A DNA stretch of 64,000 bases, from contig OY769916.1 of NCBI GenBank assembly GCA_963669265.1, forward strand, positions 3,410,001 to 3,474,000. Reading direction: 5' to 3'. The stretch comes from SZUA-547 sp963669265. Its GTDB lineage: Bacteria > Pseudomonadota > Alphaproteobacteria > Rhodobacterales > Rhodobacteraceae. Position 1 is the first letter of the stretch, and each line of letters begins with the position of its first letter. A model generated the notes under the pieces. The model searched no databases. It was not told the origin of the DNA and saw only the letters and a program-made list of their open reading frames with translations. Below, piece by piece: positions 26,261-35,025 of the stretch. A program made the translations under genes and the position numbers.

Positions 26261-28224
26261 TCGTGGAGCTGGGCCATTTCGCGCTCTGCGTGGCGCTTTC
26301 CGTCGCGGTTGTTCAGGCCATCGCGCCGATCGCCGGGCTCCGGCGCGACGATCCGGGTCTGATGCGGGTCGCCGACGCCGCCTCGCAGGTTCAATTCCTT
26401 TCGATCGCGGTCGCGTTCGCCGCGCTCGTCCACGCCTATGTCGCGTCGGACTTCTCCGTCGAGAACGTCGCGCGCAACTCCCATTCCCTCAAGCCCCTGA
26501 TCTACAAGATCTCCGGCTCCTGGGCGAACCATGAAGGCTCCATGTTGTTGTGGGTGCTGACGCTGGCGCTGTTCGGGGCGGGCATCTCCGTCTTCGGTCG
26601 CGGCATCCCTCTGGGCGTGCGTGCGCGAGTGCTGTGCGTTCAGGCGATGATCGGCGTGGGCTTTCTGGCCTTCATCCTGCTGACCTCCAACCCATTCGCG
26701 CGACTGCCGATCCCGCCCGCCGACGGCATGGGTATGAATCCGCTGCTGCAGGATCCGGGCGTCGCGCTGCATCCGCCGCTGCTCTATCTCGGCTATGTCG
26801 GCTTCTCTACCGCTTTCTCTTTCGCGGTCGCGGCGCTCTGGCGCGGGCGCATGGACCCGGCCTGGGCGCGCTGGGCGCGGCCCTGGGTGCTGGTGGCGTG
26901 GTCCTCGCTGACCGTCGGCATCGCGCTCGGGTCCTGGTGGGCTTATTACGAACTGGGCTGGGGCGGGTTCTGGTTCTGGGATCCGGTGGAGAACGCCAGC
27001 TTCATGCCGTGGCTGCTGGGAACGGCGCTGCTGCACTCCACCATCGTCGTGGAAAAGCGCGACTGCCTGCAAAAGTGGACCGTCCTGCTGGCCATCATCA
27101 CCTTCGCCATGAGCCTAATGGGCACGTTCCTCGTGCGCTCGGGCGTGCTGTCTTCGGTGCACGCTTTCGCCAATGACCCGGAGCGCGGCGTCTTCATTCT
27201 CGCGTTGCTGCTGCTCGCGGTCGTCGGCGCGCTGGCGCTCTACGCCGCGCGGGCGCATTTGCTGCAGGAGGGCGGCGTCTTCCGGCCTCTCTCGCGGGAA
27301 GGCGCTCTGCTCTTGAACAATCTGCTGCTGTCGGTCGCGTGCGGCGTCGTTTTTATCGGCACGCTCTGGCCGCTGGCGCTGGAGGTGACGACGGGCGAGA
27401 AGATCACCGTCGGCGCGCCGTTCTTCAATAAATCCTTCCTGCCAATCTACGCGATGGTGGTTCTGGTCGCCGCGCTCGGCCCGTTCTTGCCGTGGAAGCG
27501 GGGCGATGCGAGGACGCTCGCCAACCACTCGATGGCGGTGGGGCTGATCACCCTCTGCGGCGCGCTGGCCGTCGCCGCCTTGACCGGTTGGCGCGAACCG
27601 CTCGGCGCGCTTGGCGGCGCCTTGGCGATCTGGCTGCTCGCGTCGACCCTCGCCGACCTGCTTCGCCGTGGGGGCGGGTTCAACCGGCGCGCATTCGCCC
27701 GGCTGTGGCGCGCGCCGCGCTCCGCCTGGGGGCTGTGGCTGGGCCATGCAGGCCTCGCGCTGGTCGTGGCCGGGGTCACCGCCATATCCGTCTGGCGAGT
27801 CGAATCCATACAGGCCCAGGATCTGGGCGAGCCGCTGACCGTCGGCGGATACGAGTTCACGCTGCTCGACGTGGGACAGGCGCAGGGCCCGAACTATCGC
27901 TCCTCCATCGCCACCATCCGGGTGCGGCGGGGCGGCGAGGACGCCGTCATGCTGTTTCCGGCGCGACGCTGGTACCCGGTTGAGCGCAATCAGACCACCG
28001 AGGCCGCGATCGAGAGCTTTTGGTTCGGCGACCTCTACGCAGTGATCGGCGGACCGGACGGCGACGGCTGGGTGACCCGCTACTGGATCAATCCGGGCGT
28101 CCCCTGGATGTGGCTCGGCGCGGCGCTGATGGCGCTGGGCGGCGTGGTCTCCGTCTCCGACCAAAGGCTGCGGGTCGGCGCGCCCGCGCCGAAGAAGCGC
28201 AAGCTGAAGGAGGCCGCCGCATGA
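26257..28224 (+). CDS. ccmF: Cytochrome c heme lyase subunit CcmF
   Basis: A 655-residue polytopic membrane protein with about 14-15 segments and the tryptophan-rich WWD heme-handling motif at about 232-247 (GWGGFWFWDPVENASFMPW). Conserved histidines flank the motif and further segments. CcmF takes heme from CcmE and attaches it to CXXCH motifs of apocytochromes in the periplasm together with CcmH and CcmI. Length is normal. ATGA overlaps couple it to the regulator before and to ccmI after. The other ccm genes (ABCDEGH) are not in the window, so this may be a second, dedicated copy or a split system serving the many multiheme cytochromes of this island. Confidence 0.95.
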   Translation: MIVELGHFALCVALSVAVVQAIAPIAGLRRDDPGLMRVADAASQVQFLSIAVAFAALVHAYVASDFSVENVARNSHSLKPLIYKISGSWANHEGSMLLWVLTLALFGAGISVFGRGIPLGVRARVLCVQAMIGVGFLAFILLTSNPFARLPIPPADGMGMNPLLQDPGVALHPPLLYLGYVGFSTAFSFAVAALWRGRMDPAWARWARPWVLVAWSSLTVGIALGSWWAYYELGWGGFWFWDPVENASFMPWLLGTALLHSTIVVEKRDCLQKWTVLLAIITFAMSLMGTFLVRSGVLSSVHAFANDPERGVFILALLLLAVVGALALYAARAHLLQEGGVFRPLSREGALLLNNLLLSVACGVVFIGTLWPLALEVTTGEKITVGAPFFNKSFLPIYAMVVLVAALGPFLPWKRGDARTLANHSMAVGLITLCGALAVAALTGWREPLGALGGALAIWLLASTLADLLRRGGGFNRRAFARLWRAPRSAWGLWLGHAGLALVVAGVTAISVWRVESIQAQDLGEPLTVGGYEFTLLDVGQAQGPNYRSSIATIRVRRGGEDAVMLFPARRWYPVERNQTTEAAIESFWFGDLYAVIGGPDGDGWVTRYWINPGVPWMWLGAALMALGGVVSVSDQRLRVGAPAPKKRKLKEAAA

Positions 28225-29639
28225 GTTTTTGGATCGCCGCCCTCGCATTGCTGGCCTGCGCCGGATTCTGGCTGGCGCGGCCCCTGTTGCGGCGGGGCGA
28301 TATTCTGCTCACGGAGTCGCAGCAATCGTTGTCGATCTATCGCGACCAGATCGACGAGGTCAGCCGCGACGCCGCCTCTGGCCTGATTGACGTCGCCGAG
28401 GCGGAGGAGGCCAGACGAGAGATAGAGCTCCGGGCGTTGCGCGCCGCCGGGCGGATGGACGCGGGCGTGGCGGTGGCCAAGCGCCAGACCCCGCTGGCGG
28501 CCGGGATCGCGGCGTTAATCTGCGCCGGTTCGCTGGGAGGTTATCTTGCGCTTGGCGAGCCGGGCCAGAAGGACCAGCCGCTGGCGGCGAGACAGGCCGC
28601 GACGGAGGCGCGGTTGGCCGAGTTGAAGCAAACGCGCGCTCCTGCCGTCGCCGATTCCGCTACGACCACAGATCAGGCAGGCTTTGATGACTTCGACGTC
28701 GCTTGGGCAGAGGCCGAGGGCGCGGCGGCGGAAGGGGACTACGCCCGGGCCGCCGAGGCCTATCGGCGCGCCGCCGCCGCCTCGAACGATCGGCCGGATG
28801 TCGTGTCCGCCTATGCCGAGGCGCTGACTCTGGCCAATGGCAACAAGGTGCCGCCCGGCGCGCGCCTCGCCTTCCAGCAGGTGCTCGCCCGCGATCCGGC
28901 GAATCCGCGCGCGCGCTATTACGCGGCTCTGGCCAAGGCGCAGGAACAGGATTTTGAAGGCGCGCTAATCGATTGGCTGGCGCTGCTGCAGGATTCGTCG
29001 CCGGAGGCGTCCTGGACGCCTTTGGTCATTCGCGACGTCACAAACATGGCGCGGTTTCTGGAGCGTGATCCGGCCGACGTTTTGCCCGCCTGGGTGATCA
29101 TGATGCAGGACGCGGAGGCCTTCCCCCTGACGCCCAATCGGGTCGCCGCACCGGCGGATGCGAGTGGTTGGGAGTCCCGGATCGAAGCCGCGATCGCGAT
29201 GGCCGAGGGCGGAGATGTGGCGGGCGCTCTGGCCGCGCTCGACGCCATGGCGGCGGATTACGCCGGCGCGCCTTTCCTGTTGGCGCAAATCGACGCGGCG
29301 CGCGACAAAGTCATCGGCACGGCGGATGGCGCTCAGCAGACCGCGGCGACGCGGCGCGGCCCGACTGAAGAGCAGGTCGCCGCCGCCTCCGCCCTTTCGA
29401 CCGATGAGCAGAACGAAATGATCCGCGGGATGGTCGACGGGCTGGCCGCGCGGCTGCAAAACGATCCGTCGGACGTGGACGGATGGCTGATGCTGATCCG
29501 GTCTTACGCCGTACTGCAGGACGTGAGCGCCGCCGAAAACGCCGTTCGAACCGGCGCCGCCGCGTTCCCCGAGGACAGCGCGCAGCGCGCGCAGATCTCT
29601 CGTCTTGCGGCGGAGCTTGGGTTGGAGTCGGATGGCTAA
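28221..29639 (+). CDS. ccmI: Cytochrome c maturation protein CcmI (apocytochrome chaperone)
   Basis: A 472-residue protein. Two membrane segments (about 3-20 and 95-115) enclose a cytoplasmic loop with a coiled coil (SQQSLSIYRDQIDEVSRDAASG, about 35-75), as in the CcmI-1 domain. The C-terminal periplasmic part holds TPR-like helices (about 155-260 and 385-470). CcmI captures the C-terminus of apocytochromes and presents them to CcmF/H. The start ATG overlaps the ccmF stop. No ccmH follows; the next gene is convergent. Confidence 0.9.
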   Translation: MSFWIAALALLACAGFWLARPLLRRGDILLTESQQSLSIYRDQIDEVSRDAASGLIDVAEAEEARREIELRALRAAGRMDAGVAVAKRQTPLAAGIAALICAGSLGGYLALGEPGQKDQPLAARQAATEARLAELKQTRAPAVADSATTTDQAGFDDFDVAWAEAEGAAAEGDYARAAEAYRRAAAASNDRPDVVSAYAEALTLANGNKVPPGARLAFQQVLARDPANPRARYYAALAKAQEQDFEGALIDWLALLQDSSPEASWTPLVIRDVTNMARFLERDPADVLPAWVIMMQDAEAFPLTPNRVAAPADASGWESRIEAAIAMAEGGDVAGALAALDAMAADYAGAPFLLAQIDAARDKVIGTADGAQQTAATRRGPTEEQVAAASALSTDEQNEMIRGMVDGLAARLQNDPSDVDGWLMLIRSYAVLQDVSAAENAVRTGAAAFPEDSAQRAQISRLAAELGLESDG

Positions 29640-29666
29640 GCGCTGCTCGAATTCCTTGCGGGTCCG

Positions 29667-30389
29667 CTAGCTCGCTTCGGCCAATTCATTCCGCGAACTG
29701 GCGATCAACTCGGGGACGTCCTCCCAGGCGCCGATCGGGTCCAGCACCGGGCCTTCGAATCCGGCGGAGTCGAGCGCTTCCGGCAGATCCGTCAGCACAT
29801 GGCCCGCGCGCGCGGCGAAGAAGGGCAGGACGAGGGCCGGGCCGTGGACGCGCGCAGCCTCTTCAAGCGAGGGCGCCTCATCGACGAATCCGATGCGAAC
29901 GGCGCGGAACAACCGGCTCGCCTCCAGCGTCGCTCCGAAGGCGCGGGTCGCGCGGGCGGGGCGGGGATCCGATGGCGATCCATGCGCGGCGAGCACCAGC
30001 GTCGTCTCTCGCTTGGGCAACTGGCGCTGCGCCATCTCGCTGCGCAGGCGTTGGAGCGTCAGATCGGGCAGGCCCGGCTGCATGCCGAACGGCAGACCGG
30101 TCCGCCAGCGGGCGAGGCCCGACGCTTTCAACCGGTTTTGCAGCGCGGTCGAGACGAACCAGCCATCGGTCATGAATAGCGGGTAGATCAGCGGCGCGTC
30201 CAGCCCCGCCACCGCCGCCTCTAACGATCCCGTCTTCGCCAATGTGGCCCCGCGCGTCTCGACGCCCGACGACTGTTCGACGCGTCGGGCCATGCCGGCG
30301 ATGAACGCCTCCTGCGGATCCGGGTCCGAGGGCGAGCCGTGCGAGACCAGAACCGTGACCGGTCTGGCGGGATCAGTGACTGGTGCCAT
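29667..30389 (-). CDS. cbiX: CbiX-type sirohydrochlorin chelatase
   Basis: A 240-residue cytoplasmic protein made of two similar halves, each opening with a HGSPSD motif (VLVSHGSPSD near residue 10 and VLAAHGSPSD near 125) that supplies the metal-binding histidine. CbiX/SirB proteins insert cobalt or iron into sirohydrochlorin. As the last gene of the heme d1 operon, its likely job is to insert iron to make siroheme, the substrate of NirDLGH. Its start overlaps the nirN stop by 17 bases, so translation is coupled. Alternative: a general siroheme or cobalamin enzyme. The precorrin-2 oxidation step has no gene nearby. Confidence 0.8.
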   Translation of the reverse strand: MAPVTDPARPVTVLVSHGSPSDPDPQEAFIAGMARRVEQSSGVETRGATLAKTGSLEAAVAGLDAPLIYPLFMTDGWFVSTALQNRLKASGLARWRTGLPFGMQPGLPDLTLQRLRSEMAQRQLPKRETTLVLAAHGSPSDPRPARATRAFGATLEASRLFRAVRIGFVDEAPSLEEAARVHGPALVLPFFAARAGHVLTDLPEALDSAGFEGPVLDPIGAWEDVPELIASSRNELAEAS

Positions 30390-31914
30390 GGGAGAATGTG
30401 ATCTTGTTAAAGACATTGTACTTGCCCGACGGTTTGCGCATCGGCAGGCGTTTCACTTCCTCCAGCGTGGCGGCGTCATAAACGATGACCGCGCCATCCT
30501 GCTCCCACAAGCTGACGAGCGCGTGTTTTCCGCTGCGATCGAATTCCACATGCGCGGCGGTCTCGCCGGGATTGGGGCGCAGGGTTTTCACGATCTCAAG
30601 GCTCTCCTTATCGATCACATGCATCAGGTCGCGGTTCGGCCCGAAGAACACATCCGCCCAAAGATAGGGCGTATTTTCGTGACTGCGAAGGAAGAAGCCC
30701 GGCCCCTCCGTCGCGATCGTGTCCAGCGTCTCCCACGACTTCATATCGATGACCGAGACCACCCCTTCGCGCAGATGCGGCGTCGCCATGACGGTCGACT
30801 CGCCGCGCGTCCAGGTGATGCCCGATCCCAGATGCGGCATGCCGGGAAGCTCCAGATCAGCCACTTTATGACCGATGACAAGATCGATCACCTGTCCGCC
30901 GTCGTCGTCGCGGGACGCGCCCATCAGGTACTCGTAGTCCTGGCTGAAAAAGAAGTCGTCCAGGATCTCGGGGGTCTTGATGGCCCGGACCGGGAAGGGC
31001 TCGTCATACCCGATCGCGCCTTCGTCCCGGTAGTCGTGCACAAATCCATAGAAGGGCGGATTCGGGCCGTAAAACACCTCCCAGACCTCCGGAATGTCCT
31101 TGAGCGCCAGAACAAAGCTTTCTCGCGGCGGGGCCTGATAGACGGCCGAAACGCGGCTGAGCTCGCCATTCTTGCCTTTGACCTCTTTCACTTCCGCGAC
31201 GCTCAGGTCTTTGGTCGAGAGGATGGTCAGGGTCATCGGCAGATAATTGGCGACGGCGAGCCATTCGCCGTCATGGCTGATGGCGATGTTGCGGCTGTTG
31301 ACCCCGGCGCGGATGCGGGCGACCTCCTGCATCGACCAGAGATCGACCTTCTGCACCCAGCCGTCGCGCGACATGACAAAGACGAAGCGGCCGTCAGGTG
31401 AGAATTTCGGGCCGCCATGCACGGCGAGCGGCGTCGGCAGGCGCGCGATCACCTCGAACTTATCGCCGTCCAGAATGCTGATATGGTGATCGCCGGTCTC
31501 CACCACCACGAAAAGGTTCAGCGGATCGGCGTCATGCATCGGACCCGTCGGCGGCGCGTAGTCCTCGTTGACCTCCAGGGTCCCGGCGATCTTGGCGGCG
31601 TCCCAGACCGGAAGTTCCGGCAGCGGTTCGTGAAGATACGCGGCGAGGGTGGCGACTTCTTCGTCCGAGAGCTGATCGCCAAACCCCGGCATCTGGGTCG
31701 CATCCCGGCCGTTGGCGATCACCGCTTGCAGCTTCTCGCCCTTCAGTCGGCGCAGGCTTTCCGGGATCAGCGCAGGCCCGACCGCGCCCAGACGGTCGTC
31801 GCCATGGCAGACCGCGCAATGGGTGGCGAACAACACCTCCGGCTCGGCCGCCTCCAGCGGTGCGCTGGCGAAGGCTGCGCAGAGAAGACTAGTAAAAACG
31901 GTGGCCCGGATCAT
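30373..31914 (-). CDS. nirN: NirN, dihydro-heme d1 dehydrogenase
   Basis: A 513-residue periplasmic protein: signal peptide (1-23), a cytochrome c domain with CAVCH (33-37) and an eight-bladed d1-type propeller. It resembles NirS but differs at the distal site: the NirS motif FLHDGG is replaced by an ILDDFF-like stretch, while the PHLGSG histidine (His361) is kept, as expected for NirN. NirN oxidises the propionate side chain of dihydro-heme d1 to the acrylate as the last step of heme d1 synthesis, and may pass the cofactor to NirS. The start at 31914 is set by the signal peptide and a GAGGA sequence upstream; it overlaps the end of nirJ by 26 bases. Confidence 0.92.
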   Translation of the reverse strand: MIRATVFTSLLCAAFASAPLEAAEPEVLFATHCAVCHGDDRLGAVGPALIPESLRRLKGEKLQAVIANGRDATQMPGFGDQLSDEEVATLAAYLHEPLPELPVWDAAKIAGTLEVNEDYAPPTGPMHDADPLNLFVVVETGDHHISILDGDKFEVIARLPTPLAVHGGPKFSPDGRFVFVMSRDGWVQKVDLWSMQEVARIRAGVNSRNIAISHDGEWLAVANYLPMTLTILSTKDLSVAEVKEVKGKNGELSRVSAVYQAPPRESFVLALKDIPEVWEVFYGPNPPFYGFVHDYRDEGAIGYDEPFPVRAIKTPEILDDFFFSQDYEYLMGASRDDDGGQVIDLVIGHKVADLELPGMPHLGSGITWTRGESTVMATPHLREGVVSVIDMKSWETLDTIATEGPGFFLRSHENTPYLWADVFFGPNRDLMHVIDKESLEIVKTLRPNPGETAAHVEFDRSGKHALVSLWEQDGAVIVYDAATLEEVKRLPMRKPSGKYNVFNKITFSHGTSH

Positions 31915-33100
31915 GGCGCTTTCCTCGGAATGTCGTGACTTCAACGCGCGGAGCGTCGCCCTGAACGCCGATCTCGGCGTCATCCAGATAGCAGGCGGGA
32001 TCCTCCGCCCAGGGGTCCCCGGTCACCTGCAGGGCGCGGATGCGGGTGTTGCCGCCGCAGACCGCCTGATGGGCGCAGGCGCCGCAGCGCCCCTTCAACG
32101 GCCGCGGCCGTGTGCGCAGTAGCGCGAGCATCTTGTCGTCGCCGGTCCAAAGCTCGGTGAACGGCGCCTGTTTGACGTTGCCGATCGTGTAGTCCGACCA
32201 ATAGGTGTCGGGATGGACCTTGCCGGTCGGGTCGATATTGGCCACGCCGACGCCGGAGGAGTTTCCGCCCCACGCCTTCAGATGCGCCTCCACATGCGCG
32301 GCTTTTTCGGGTGGAAAATTGTCGCGCACCCAGTTGAGAAACAACACCGCGTCTGCGTCGTTATTGCCGGTGACAACCTCGAAATGGCCGCCCTGCTGCA
32401 ACGCGGACCAGGCGCGCACGATCAGCAGATTCACCGCCGTCCGGGCGCGGACATGACCCGCATCCTCGCCACGATTCTTGTTGCCGCGACCGGCGTAGAC
32501 CAGGTGCGACATGTAGAATTTGTCGATGCCCTCGGCCTCGCAGAGGTCGAGAATGTCGGGCAATTGTCCGGCGTTGTCCTCGGTCGGGGTGAAACGCAAG
32601 CCGACCTTGATCCCCAGAGACTTGCAGGTCTGCGCCCCGGCCAGCGCCTCTTCGAACGCGCCTTCCTTGCCGCGAAACCAGTCATTGGTGGCGCCGACGC
32701 CGTCGATGCTGATGCCGACATAGTCGAACCCGATCTTTGCGACCTTCTCGGCGGTCTCGCCTTCGATGCGTGTGCCGTTGGTCGAAAGCGCGAGATAGCG
32801 CACTTTGGTCCGCGCATAGGCGGCCAGATCAAAAATATCAGACCGGGACAGCGGCTCTCCGCCCGACAGGATCAGGGCGGGGATCTTGAAGCTGGCCAGA
32901 TCGTCGATCACTCCTATCGCCTGCTCGGTGCTCAGCTCGCCCGGAAAGGCCACATCCGCCGAAGTCGTATAGCAGTGGCGGCATTTCAGGTTGCAGCGCC
33001 GGGTCAGGTTCCAGATCACCACAGGCCGGACCGGCCCCCGGCGGTTCCGGACCGGCGTGGGGGTGATCAGTTGCTCCATATACTGGGTCAGACGAAACAT
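31889..33100 (-). CDS. nirJ: NirJ, radical SAM enzyme of heme d1 synthesis
   Basis: A 403-residue cytoplasmic radical SAM protein. The SAM-cluster cysteines are Cys36, Cys40 and Cys43 in CNLKCRHCYT, and a C-terminal SPASM-like cluster region carries CGACAHQAVCGGNTRIRA and a later Cys (DPAC). GGEPL for SAM binding is present. NirJ replaces two propionate side chains of didecarboxysiroheme with keto groups. It starts 3 bases after the nirH stop and overlaps nirN. Position and length match the Paracoccus order. Confidence 0.94.
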   Translation of the reverse strand: MFRLTQYMEQLITPTPVRNRRGPVRPVVIWNLTRRCNLKCRHCYTTSADVAFPGELSTEQAIGVIDDLASFKIPALILSGGEPLSRSDIFDLAAYARTKVRYLALSTNGTRIEGETAEKVAKIGFDYVGISIDGVGATNDWFRGKEGAFEEALAGAQTCKSLGIKVGLRFTPTEDNAGQLPDILDLCEAEGIDKFYMSHLVYAGRGNKNRGEDAGHVRARTAVNLLIVRAWSALQQGGHFEVVTGNNDADAVLFLNWVRDNFPPEKAAHVEAHLKAWGGNSSGVGVANIDPTGKVHPDTYWSDYTIGNVKQAPFTELWTGDDKMLALLRTRPRPLKGRCGACAHQAVCGGNTRIRALQVTGDPWAEDPACYLDDAEIGVQGDAPRVEVTTFRGKRHDPGHRFY

Positions 33101-33103
33101 GCC

Positions 33104-33592
33104 TTAGCCCCCTTTCTTGCGCAGCCTGAGGCCGGTTTTTTTCAGAATCGCCGTGGAATAGAGCACGTCGGACCCGGCGCAGGCGTCGCCCAGAAGCTCC
33201 GCGATGCGCGCGCGTTTCCGTTCCACCTCGTCGCGGGTCGCGCCATGCACCATGGCGAACAGGTTATAGGGCCAGACAGGTCGGGCGCGCGGGCGCAGGT
33301 AGCAATGAGTGACGTCCTCCATGGCGCCGATCAGCGGCCCGAGGTCTTCCGCGGCGGCGTCCTCCACATCCCAGACGGTCATGCCGTTCGCGATCATGCC
33401 CAGTTTGTAGTGGTTCGGCGCGATCCCGATGCGCCGGATCACCCCGCGCTCTTTCAGGGCGCACAGTAGGTCCATGATTTCGGTCTCAGAGGCGCCAAGT
33501 TCCTCGGCCAAAGCGGCGTAGGGTTCGGGGATGAACGGCAGGCCCGACTGGCACGCGGCGATCAGTCGACGATCTTCGGTTGAAATGCTCAT
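33104..33592 (-). CDS. nirH: NirH, siroheme decarboxylase subunit
   Basis: A 162-residue protein with an AsnC/Lrp-like helix-turn-helix fold (LPFIPEPYAALAEELG...RRIGI) and RAM-like domain (WPYNLFAMVHGATRDEV). In this family the fold is enzymatic: with NirD, NirL and NirG it decarboxylates siroheme to 12,18-didecarboxysiroheme. The start at 33592 overlaps the nirG stop by 4 bases (ATGA) and leaves the usual length. NirH and NirL are hard to tell apart; I assign it by gene order after the DL fusion and nirG. Confidence 0.88.
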   Translation of the reverse strand: MSISTEDRRLIAACQSGLPFIPEPYAALAEELGASETEIMDLLCALKERGVIRRIGIAPNHYKLGMIANGMTVWDVEDAAAEDLGPLIGAMEDVTHCYLRPRARPVWPYNLFAMVHGATRDEVERKRARIAELLGDACAGSDVLYSTAILKKTGLRLRKKGG

Positions 33593-34035
33593 GCCGCCAC
33601 CCGGAATCCGACGAAAAACTCGCGCAGTTTGGGAAAGCGATAGACCGTCAGGCCCGTGGCTGCCTCGATGGCGTCCGCCGACTCCTTGATCCCGGCCTCG
33701 GTCTCTGTCGCCAGTACGAACCACATGTTCAGCCGATGGGTGCGGGCGTAGTTGTGGGCGACTTCATCGAACGCGTTCACTTTCGCCGTGACCTCATCGA
33801 ACCGGTCCTCCGGCGCCGCGAGCGCACAAAGGCAAAAGGCGCCGCCCATCGCCGCCGCGTCCAGAAACGGGCCAAAGCGGGTGATGACGCCGCTCTCTTT
33901 CATGCGCTGGAGTCGCGTCAGCAGCTCATCTTCCGTCAATCCGAGCGTCGCCGCGAACGCCGCGTAAGGGCGGGGCGAGATTGGAAACCCACCCTGTAAG
34001 GAATTGATGATCTGACGATCAGTTGCGTCGATCAT
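33589..34035 (-). CDS. nirG: NirG, siroheme decarboxylase subunit
   Basis: A 148-residue member of the same AsnC-like decarboxylase family, with GGFPISPRPYAAFAATLG at the N-terminus and the NMWFVLATE strand in the C-terminal domain. It resembles the NirD half of the fusion more than NirH, as expected for NirG. It acts in the NirDLGH complex on siroheme in the cytoplasm. The start ATG at 34035 overlaps the end of nirDL by 4 bases. Confidence 0.88.
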   Translation of the reverse strand: MIDATDRQIINSLQGGFPISPRPYAAFAATLGLTEDELLTRLQRMKESGVITRFGPFLDAAAMGGAFCLCALAAPEDRFDEVTAKVNAFDEVAHNYARTHRLNMWFVLATETEAGIKESADAIEAATGLTVYRFPKLREFFVGFRVAA

Positions 34036-35021
34036 CCCGCCGCCCTCCTCCGGCCGATTAGCGCACCGGTCTGTTTGAAGCAGCGGGTGCTGAAGAGGAC
34101 TTTGTAGTCGTACTCGGTCAGATGCGCGTTCACCCGGGCGAGCGAGAGGACGTCCAGCGCTTCGGCGCGGCTGCGGCCATGGATCATGCAATAGAGCGTA
34201 TAGGGCCAGACATCTGGCGTCGGCCGACGCTCATAGCAGAGCGTCACGCCGGGCACCTTGGTCAGCGCGCGGCCCTTCTCGGTGATTTCATCGGGCGGCA
34301 CGTCGAAGACAACCATGGCGTTAGATCGCCAGCCTAGAGCGCGGTGCCGCACGATCAGGCCGATGCGAGAGAGAACGCCCGCCTGCGCCAGACTGCGGAT
34401 GCGATCGAAAACCTCGCCTTCCTCGCGGCCCAGATCCTCGGCCATTTTCTGGAACGGGCGCGCGACGGGCTGCATGCCTTCTGAGAGCACCTGCATGATT
34501 TCGCGGTCGGCCTCCTCCAGCGGCACGGATTCGTCGATGGGGCGGGGCGGGGGCATGCCGCCGGCGCCGTCCAGCGCAAAACCCAGATCGACGTTGAAGG
34601 GCTGAACGAGGCGCAGATCCAGCACGCGCAGGCCCGTCTTTTGCGAAATTTCACGCAACGCCTGATCGACGAACGCGCGCGTCGGACCGGTGGCGACGAA
34701 CCAGATATTCCACTCGTTCTCACGCTGATAGCTGTGATTGACGCCTTCCTGGGCGTCAATGATCTTCGCGACCTCTTCGATCCGGTCCGGCGGCGCCGCA
34801 AGGGCCGCGAGCGTGCTGGCGGCGAGCGTGTTGGGGCGGCAGGTGGCGCCGATCCGCGTGATCGCGCCATTGTCCAGCAGGGCTTGCAGGCGCCCGAGGA
34901 TCTCTTCCTCCTCAAGCTGCAACTCGTCGGCGATCACCTGGAAGGGACGCGGGACCAGCGGCATGGCGCGCTGCCAGTCGTTCATCAGTTTCCAGTCCAG
35001 GTCGTCGATGCACATCTGCAT
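34032..35021 (-). CDS. nirDL: NirD-NirL fusion, siroheme decarboxylase
   Basis: A 329-residue fusion of two AsnC-like decarboxylase modules. The NirD half covers about 1-150 (AMPLVPRPFQVIADELQL, then WNIWFVATG) and the NirL half about 170-320 (GMQPVARPFQKMAEDLG, then WPYTLYCMIHGRSR), joined by a proline-rich linker (PPPRPIDES). Such fusions are known in several denitrifiers. Together with NirG and NirH it removes the acetate carboxyls of siroheme. The start at 35021 lies 4 bases after the nirF stop; ATG 35015 is an alternative. Confidence 0.92.
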   Translation of the reverse strand: MQMCIDDLDWKLMNDWQRAMPLVPRPFQVIADELQLEEEEILGRLQALLDNGAITRIGATCRPNTLAASTLAALAAPPDRIEEVAKIIDAQEGVNHSYQRENEWNIWFVATGPTRAFVDQALREISQKTGLRVLDLRLVQPFNVDLGFALDGAGGMPPPRPIDESVPLEEADREIMQVLSEGMQPVARPFQKMAEDLGREEGEVFDRIRSLAQAGVLSRIGLIVRHRALGWRSNAMVVFDVPPDEITEKGRALTKVPGVTLCYERRPTPDVWPYTLYCMIHGRSRAEALDVLSLARVNAHLTEYDYKVLFSTRCFKQTGALIGRRRAAG

Positions 35022-35025
35022 GGCT

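Noticed and set aside
26071..27072. Long minus-strand frames opposite ccmF and the regulator
   Set aside because: They are opposite-strand shadows of the ccmF unit, rich in Arg, Gln and His and lacking motifs.
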